From Pictodentalium vernedei (taxonomy: Eukaryota; Mollusca; Scaphopoda; Dentaliida; Dentaliidae): a stretch of 64,000 nucleotides of DNA. Below are positions 58,797-64,000 of this stretch, one piece after another (position 1 is the first letter of the stretch; every line of letters begins with the position of its first letter). The position numbers and the translations under genes are program-made. Below the pieces are notes generated by a model. That model saw only the letters and a program-made list of their open reading frames with translations. It was not told where the DNA came from and made no database searches. Location of the stretch: NCBI GenBank assembly GCA_031216915.1, contig CM062296.1:796335608-796399607 (forward strand), written 5' to 3'.

Positions 58797-60786
58797 TGGT
58801 TTCAACCTCTATCGTGTTCCGGTTGGCGGAAGGTTGTCGAGTTTTTCAGAAGAATGGGCGTCGATTACGGACAACCCTTGGGTGAGAGGGGTGATTTCGG
58901 AAGGTCTAAGAATATCCTTCAAACGAAAGCCTCCTTTAACTCGAAGTCCAAAATGGACTCAACTTCCGTCAAATCCACAGAAAAGAGACGCTCTGTTATC
59001 GGAGGTGCAGTCTCTTTTAATGAAGAACGCGGTAGAGGTCGTAGAAGACCAGGAAACACCGGGATTCTACAGCCATCTGTTTCTGGTTCTGAAACCAGAC
59101 GGCTTGTTCCGTCCAGTCATAGATTTGAGCTGGATAAACAAGCTGATCGTCGTTCCGTAGTTCTATATGGAGACGATTCGATCGGTCAGAGCGAGTATTT
59201 GGGTGAACGATTATGCTACAAGCATAGATCTCAAAGATGCGTACTTTCATGTCATGGTACATCCGACATTCAGAAAGTATCTACGCTTCGCAGTCCTAGG
59301 AGTGGTGTATCAATTCCGAGCGATGTGCTTCAGATTGAACCTAGCACCCTGGGCTTTCACTCGGGTAATGAACTCGGTAATGATATATTTCCGAGCTCAT
59401 TCGTCTGCGGTAATGTCGGCCTACCTGGACGACATTCTTCAGAGGTACGGCAACGAGTTAACGCTTCAGAACGATGTGCAGAATCTGCTTCTATTGCTCC
59501 GACGTCTCGGTTTTGTTATAAATGAGGAGAAGTCGGATCTGGTGCCGTCCAAGTCATTCACTCATCTGGGAATGAGCTTCGAGACGCACAACAATCTCGT
59601 TCGTCTGCCGTTAGCCAGAGCGAAATTAGTCAGTTGTTACACTCGCTATTGTCTTCATGCAGACAAAGTCACAGCGAGGGAGTTCATGAGACTGATAGGT
59701 CTGTGCGGAGCCGCTGCGGATCTCATTCCGATGGGGCAGTTACGCACTCGTCCTCTCCAAATTTTCTTGACTCAGAATTGGAGTGTGAAGATTCATTCGC
59801 TCGACATAGATGTTCTCTTGTCAGATCAAGTGAAACAAGAGATTCAGACTTGGGCAAACATTCAGTGGTTGACTCAGGGAGTTCCGCTGCAGTTGCCGGA
59901 TCCCAGTTTCACGATTATGACGGATGCCAGTCAAACAGGTTGGGGTGCATCATTGATCCCAACGGATTCGAGGTGCCAGAGTCTTTGGGATCCACAGTTT
60001 CTAAGCAAGCACATAAACATCAAGGAAATGATGTCAATTTGGCTTGCGTTACGTCATTGGATGGACATTATTCAGAAAGCTCATGTCCAAATCCTGTCCG
60101 ACAGTACGACAGTAGTGGCGTATATCCGGAACCAGGGAGGCACTCATTCCGTTCCGTTATTCAATTTAATGGAAAGAATCTTTCTGTTTGCTCTAGAACA
60201 TCAAGTTCTACTTTCGGTCCGTCATATACCGGGTCGTCTGAATGTACTAGCAGACTCCCTTTCACGGAAGGGTCGCTTGTTGCCATCGGAGTGGACTCTC
60301 AACAAACTAGTATTCAATCAGATTTGCTACCAATGGGAACGGCCAATGATAGACTTATTTGCGACACATCTCAACAATCAGTTGCAGACGTATGTGTCAC
60401 CATGTCCGGATCCAAGAGCATTTGCAGTAGACGCTCTATCGATCTCATGGGACGGATTGATAGGATTTGCGTATCCTCCAGCGCCATTAATTCAGCAAGT
60501 ATTGCTAAAGATAAAACAATCTCAATGCAAGATTCTGTTGGTAGCATCTCTGTCTCCACAGAGACCGTGGATAAATCTACTCAGGTGTCTGCTGTGCGAC
60601 CTACCGCGAAAGCTTCCTCCACGGGAGGATCTTCTTTCGCAGGGGAAACCGCGTCAACTTCATCACAACCCGCAAGGTCTCAACCTTCACGTTTTTCCGT
60701 TGTGCGGTCCTTCTTGCATGGCAAGCACTTTACAGGATGAGCAGTGGACGCGATTTCTAACTGTAGGAGGACCTCCTCTTCGCTAA
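58597..60786 (+). pseudogene. DIRS B copy 2 RT/RNase H/Dam-like polyprotein, one internal stop
   Basis: One frame runs from before 58597 to TAA 60786, broken only by TAG at 59158-59160, where copy 1 has Lys. RT has TRSPKWTQLPS, PVIDLSWINK, the first catalytic Asp in SIDLKDAYFHV (Asp codon 59236) and YLDD (59422-59433). RNase H keeps its acidic set: TIMTDASQTGWGAS, NIKEMMSIW, ILSDSTTVVAYIRNQGG and VLADSLSRKG. From 60346 a third region (MIDLFATHLNN, DPRAFAVDALSISWDG, YPPAPLIQQVLLKI) resembles the Dam-like methylase region of DIRS1-group elements. The true start is probably inside the gag overlap. Confidence 0.9.
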
Positions 60787-61740
60787 ACTATGCAGCTAAG
60801 TGGAAGGTTTTTCGTCGTTGGTGTAGGGATCATTCTGTTGATATTTTTGATCCCTCCATACCAGACATTGCAAACTTTCTAGTATACTTGTTTGACGAGA
60901 TCAAACTGCAGCCTGTTACTATTAAGGGTTATAGGTCTATGTTATCTGATACCTATGCACACCACGATAGTTTACAAATTGGATCTAATGTCTCTTTATC
61001 TAAGTTAGGTAGAATCTTCTCGATAAATAGACCCAGAACTCTTAGATTAATTCCTAAGTGGAATTTAGCTTGGGTTCTTCTTAAACTGAAGGAAAAGCCA
61101 TTTCAGCCTCTTGGGACAGTAGATTTCAAATTCTTGTCTTATAAGACAGCTTTTCTCTTAGCTTTCTCTTCTGCTAGAAGAGTCAGTGAGCTTCATGCAC
61201 TATCGGTGGACGATTCTCACTATCGTAGTGTCGGGAACACTATCACCTTCACTACTAATGTTGGATTTTTAGCTAAGAATCAGGCTCCTAATAAATATCC
61301 GGAACCTATTGTTATTAAGGCTCTGCCATCTTCAGACGGGCATAGGTTTTACTCTGTCCTGTTAGAGCTTTACGTACTTATAAACAAAGATCTCAGTTTA
61401 TCAGAAAGGGACCAAAACGCTTCTTTCTGTCTCTGATGCCTAATAGAAAGGACATTTCGGTCCATTCTATTGCTAGATGGATTCAACTAACTATCCGTAC
61501 TGCTTATGAAAATTTATCTTCTACTCAGCAGTCTGTGCTTAAGATTTCGGCTCATGAAGTAAGAGCTCTTTCTACATCTTGGGCTTACGCAAATAGTGTG
61601 CTATTACAGATTTAATGAAGGCTGCTTTTTGGTCTCAGCCATCCACATTCACGAATTTTTATCTCAGAAATATTGAGTCCATTTCTGGAGACCTGCATTG
61701 TTTAGGTCCGTTATCTGTTGCTCAGAATGTCGTCCACTAA
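60744..61740 (+). pseudogene. DIRS B copy 2 tyrosine recombinase
   Basis: The frame overlaps the end of the polymerase ORF by 43 bp in another phase. Just upstream, TGA at 60738 replaces a sense codon of copy 1, so the ancestral start was earlier. It has LNYAAKWKVFRRWCRDH, IPDIANFLVYLFDE, PVTIKGYRSMLSD, and the catalytic Arg in AFSSARRVSELHAL. A frameshift near 61340 ends the main frame at 61436. The rest follows in other frames: ISAHEVRALSTSWAYANS (HxxR), a shift near 61603, then TFTNFYLRN with the nucleophile Tyr, ending QNVVH at 61740. Confidence 0.9.
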
Positions 61741-61831
61741 ACAGTTGCAACTATAGTTATGCAGGCTTTCTGTTCCGACAGTGACTCCGTCCTGCTGCCC
61801 TCTTCGCTCTGGGCTATTTGACCCAGGGCAA

Positions 61832-61854
61832 GGGGAAGGGGGGGGGGGGGAGGG
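61832..61854 (+). repeat. G-rich tract, DIRS B copy 2
   Basis: A near-continuous G run, with AA at 61836-61837, downstream of the recombinase stop. It follows a small dyad, 'gctctgggctatt...gacccagggc'. Confidence 0.8.
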
Positions 61855-62341
61855 TGTTCCCTTAGGTCACCTGCTTTATAGTGAAAAGCAAGGGAATTCC
61901 TCCTCCGGTCCCAGTAATTCTGAGTCGTTTCCGGGATGGTTTTAAAGTGTAATATTAATGTTAAAAATTCATTCATGTCATATTTTTAAAGTGTAGCTCG
62001 GTGTGAAGCATTTGTATATGTCAAGTGTCAAACGGGCGTTAATATACAATCCTCGGACACTTTTAAAGAATATAAAGAGTCTCAATTCTCTGGACTAACT
62101 TTATTTATTTGCTTACTTTAAAAATAATTAGTATAAAGGGTTATACTGGATGTAAATAGAGAACATGAATGTTATTGTGCTCAATTATGAAGGGTTTTGT
62201 ATCTTTCTAATTTATCATAAAATAAGAAAGATACATGTAAAGCCTAATACCCCTTTTCTCCTTGAGGGGTTGACTCTATGTTATATAGTTGAGCTTATTG
62301 GATTTTCCTCTATGTCCTAGGCCTTCCAGCCTTTTTACTAT

Positions 62342-62432
62342 TCAGCTATATCTGGGTCATTGGTACAGTATAAAAATGTTAAAAAATTTATAGTAATTTA
62401 TATATTTTTTATACTTACCAATGACCCAGACG
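62342..62432 (+). repeat. internal complementary region, DIRS B copy 2
   Basis: 'tcagctatatctgggtcatt' with 'ggtacagtataaaaat' complements the left end. 'aatttatagtaatttatat' with 'acttaccaatgacccagac' complements the right end. The CAGCTAT variant, CAGCTAA in copy 1, also appears in both terminal repeats of this copy. Confidence 0.88.
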
Positions 62433-62501
62433 GGGATGGCCCTCCCAGGAGTTGGGAACTCATACCTCCCCGCTGAGTACATAGCGCTGACCAAGCACTG
62501 C

Positions 62502-62731
62502 TTGTAAGAATGATAATTGGCGCCAATTTCGGAACGTCCTTGACACTGCGCATGCGCAGTAAGGTCAAAGTATGGAGGACCTTCAGGACATGATTTCTTT
62601 GGTTTTAGATGCAAATTTTGGGGATTGGGGGGCAAAATTTGTGTTTGGCCCTAGTATTTTAAGAGTTAGCACCAGCTATGTCTGGGTCATTGGTAAGTAT
62701 AAAAAATATATAAATTACTATAAATTTTTTA
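62502..62731 (+). repeat. right inverted terminal repeat, DIRS B copy 2
   Basis: The complement of 55545-55749, extended outward by 'aagtataaaaaatatataa' and 'attactataaatttttt'. Short ORFs across it on both strands are chance. Confidence 0.92.
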
Positions 62732-62870
62732 ACATCCCAAGCAAAATTGGCATGTTTATTTTCCTGTCGACCTCGTTTTTTGGAAGCTGTCACTTGTTTC
62801 AAATGAGTGTGCACACTGATGTCAATAGTTGTCTGAAACACGCCCACAACATATAGTTTTTACAGTGGTT

Positions 62871-62985
62871 GAACATCATCAGAAAGATAGTGATTGAACA
62901 CTGTCACATACGAGCGGTGCACAACTCATTGTGAAAGAACACTGCCACTTTCGAGCGTGCACAACTCACTCACTGTGAAAACGGG
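62871..62985 (+). repeat. two-copy tandem repeat, about 55 bp
   Basis: 'gaacactgtcacatacgagc' followed by 'ggtgcacaactca', then 'gaacactgccactttcgagc' followed by 'gtgcacaactcac'. Confidence 0.65.
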
Positions 62986-63631
62986 TGTTCAGAAATTAAT
63001 CAGAAAGTGGTAATTAAAAATAAAAAATAATTACAACTCTGGTATATGAGAATTATACAGTAATATAACCAGGAATATCATTTATGACTTATTGGTTCAA
63101 TAAAACATGCTCATTTATCATTTCATCATGCTCAACATGTGAAGTTATGACTTTCAGTGTAAAATCAATTTTTTGAATTTTGACCAGGGAGGCAACTATT
63201 TTGTTATTCGTATTCCGCTGTGTAAATTTTTTCTGGTCTTCATGTTATGATTTTTTTTATTGATTTTGTGTGAAGCTATATTTTGTTTTATTCGTAATAA
63301 ATGTACATATTTAAAAAAAAACCCAGCTATTTATAAACAGACTATGTGTGTCTGTTTTCAAGGGGATGGTTTGCAGTGTTGATTGACATACTTAACTTAA
63401 GTCCATTTCTGGCTTCGAGAGTAACCTGTACAAAAAATGAAAACAACACCACATGGTTTTCTGTTTGTTGTATAAATTAAATTGTGGATTAAAACCCGAA
63501 ATCTGAAAATGAAACGTATGTACAAGATAATTATGAGAATTTTTAAAGCATATTCTAGAAAACTGGTGGGCGGTTCCCAAAGAAACATAACATACCCAGT
63601 GGATACTTACTTGTCTTATATAGGAGGCCTA

Positions 63632-63636
63632 TCCCC

Positions 63637-63667
<31 letters not shown>

Positions 63668-63674
63668 ACACACT
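63632..63674. repeat. poly-C followed by (CA)n
   Basis: About 20 C and then about 10 CA units. ORFs across it are artefacts. Confidence 0.85.
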
Positions 63675-63814
63675 TTGCAATTTATCCACTGCAAGCACCT
63701 CCTGGGCTTCGACACGAGTCGTCAGTACGGTATTGTTTTTGATGATGTCTGTATATCCAAGTATCAGATAATGTAAGGGGATAGTTGTCGTTATTCTTTT
63801 CATTTTCGATACGG

Positions 63815-63885
63815 TAGGTCGACTTTGTTGGGAACGGGTCAACACGCTCCGGGCCAAGTCGCCCTGGGTCAAATTGGCCGAGTTA
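63815..63885. repeat. 'GGGCCAAGTCGCCC' motif cluster
   Basis: 'gggtcaacacgctccgggc', 'caagtcgccctgggtcaaat' and 'tggccga' form a degenerate member of the motif family at 20037, 22998 and 54345. Confidence 0.5.
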
Positions 63886-64000
63886 AGTTAAATATTTTCT
63901 TCCTAAAATCTTGATGTATTAGTGTTTCAAAACAGATGGTGATCATATCATGATTAGTTGTACACATGTATATGTACTTGCATGTCCAACACATCCTTTT

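Larger units (their letters stand above)
55545..62731 (+). mobile_element. DIRS retrotransposon, family B, copy 2 (7.2 kb, best preserved)
   Basis: A complete DIRS architecture: terminal repeats (55545-55749 and 62502-62731), gag, RT/RNase H/methylase-like ORF, tyrosine recombinase, G-rich tract and internal complementary region (62342-62432). Interruptions are few: stops at 57379, 58093 and 59158 and frameshifts near 58165, 61340 and 61603. It has therefore been inactive only a short time compared with family A. It lies to the right of the last exon found here, in the next intron. Confidence 0.93.

Noticed and set aside
59634-60740. A 368-codon Ser-rich ORF overlapping the DIRS polymerase
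   Set aside because: It lies in another frame of the same DNA and has no domain. The polymerase motifs are in the frame of 59167-60786.
59167-60786. A 539-codon ORF as an intact polymerase gene
   Set aside because: It begins inside RT just after an in-frame TAG. It is the downstream part of a broken ORF, without the RT N-terminus.
50100-64000. A downstream ACAD9 exon (EKF... segment)
   Set aside because: No acceptor followed by a matching peptide was seen. The gene probably continues beyond the window.

Overview
The window is animal nuclear DNA, not a bacterial or viral genome. It holds one recognisable host gene, read left to right: the middle of an acyl-CoA dehydrogenase of the ACAD9 type. 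Four short exons (12795-12897, 25260-25333, 36992-37067, 50029-50099) are separated by introns of about 12-13 kb. They join in phase and match ACAD9 better than its relative ACADVL (VLCAD). The gene enters from the left of the window and leaves to the right; neither its start nor its end was found here. The introns, together with SINEs, (TGTC)n-linked repeats and repeats opening with 'AGCTCACCTG' or 'AGCTCAACTT', suggest a marine invertebrate, most likely a lophotrochozoan such as a mollusc. That taxonomic call is an inference from repeat style and is weak.

Almost everything else is repeat or transposable element. The main players are DIRS-type retrotransposons, which carry Gag, reverse transcriptase plus RNase H, a Dam-methylase-like region and a tyrosine recombinase (YR). 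All recognised copies are in the host gene's orientation. There are two related families. Family A comprises a decayed, internally deleted copy (7623-12353), a right-end fragment (about 18040-19432) and a miniature derivative (42506-42556 plus 49480-49665). Family B comprises two nearly full-length copies (42557-49479 and 55545-62731). Both B copies show the DIRS hallmarks: inverted terminal repeats of about 200 bp and an internal complementary region that joins the complements of the two outer ends. The 42.5 kb copy sits inside the miniature family A element, which fixes its ends to the base. The 55.5 kb copy is the best preserved, but three in-frame stops and several frameshifts disable it.

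Region by region: 0-7.3 kb holds MITEs, a GC-rich nested element, a (TGTC)n-linked repeat and a tandem array of about 320 bp units. 7.6-12.4 kb is DIRS A. 12.8 kb is the first ACAD9 exon. 13.7-15.1 kb holds two SINEs. 17-19.4 kb holds a (TGTC)n repeat and a DIRS end. 20.8-22.2 kb is a tandem array. 24.7-25.2 kb is a MITE that ends 37 bp before the second exon. 27.5-33.4 kb holds degenerate repeats of about 168 bp. 33.4-36.3 kb is a 165-bp satellite with dimeric and trimeric higher-order structure. The third exon is at 37.0 kb. 37.6-41.7 kb holds TTAA-flanked MITEs, one of them inside a SINE. 42.5-49.7 kb is the nested DIRS pair. The fourth exon is at 50.0 kb. 52.4-54.3 kb is another tandem array, and 55.5-62.7 kb is the second DIRS B.

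No new multi-gene system was found. The most informative structures are the nested and miniature DIRS elements, the shared copy-specific variants in DIRS ends and internal complementary regions, the higher-order satellite inside an intron, and several unrelated short elements that each carry a near-perfect central palindrome.
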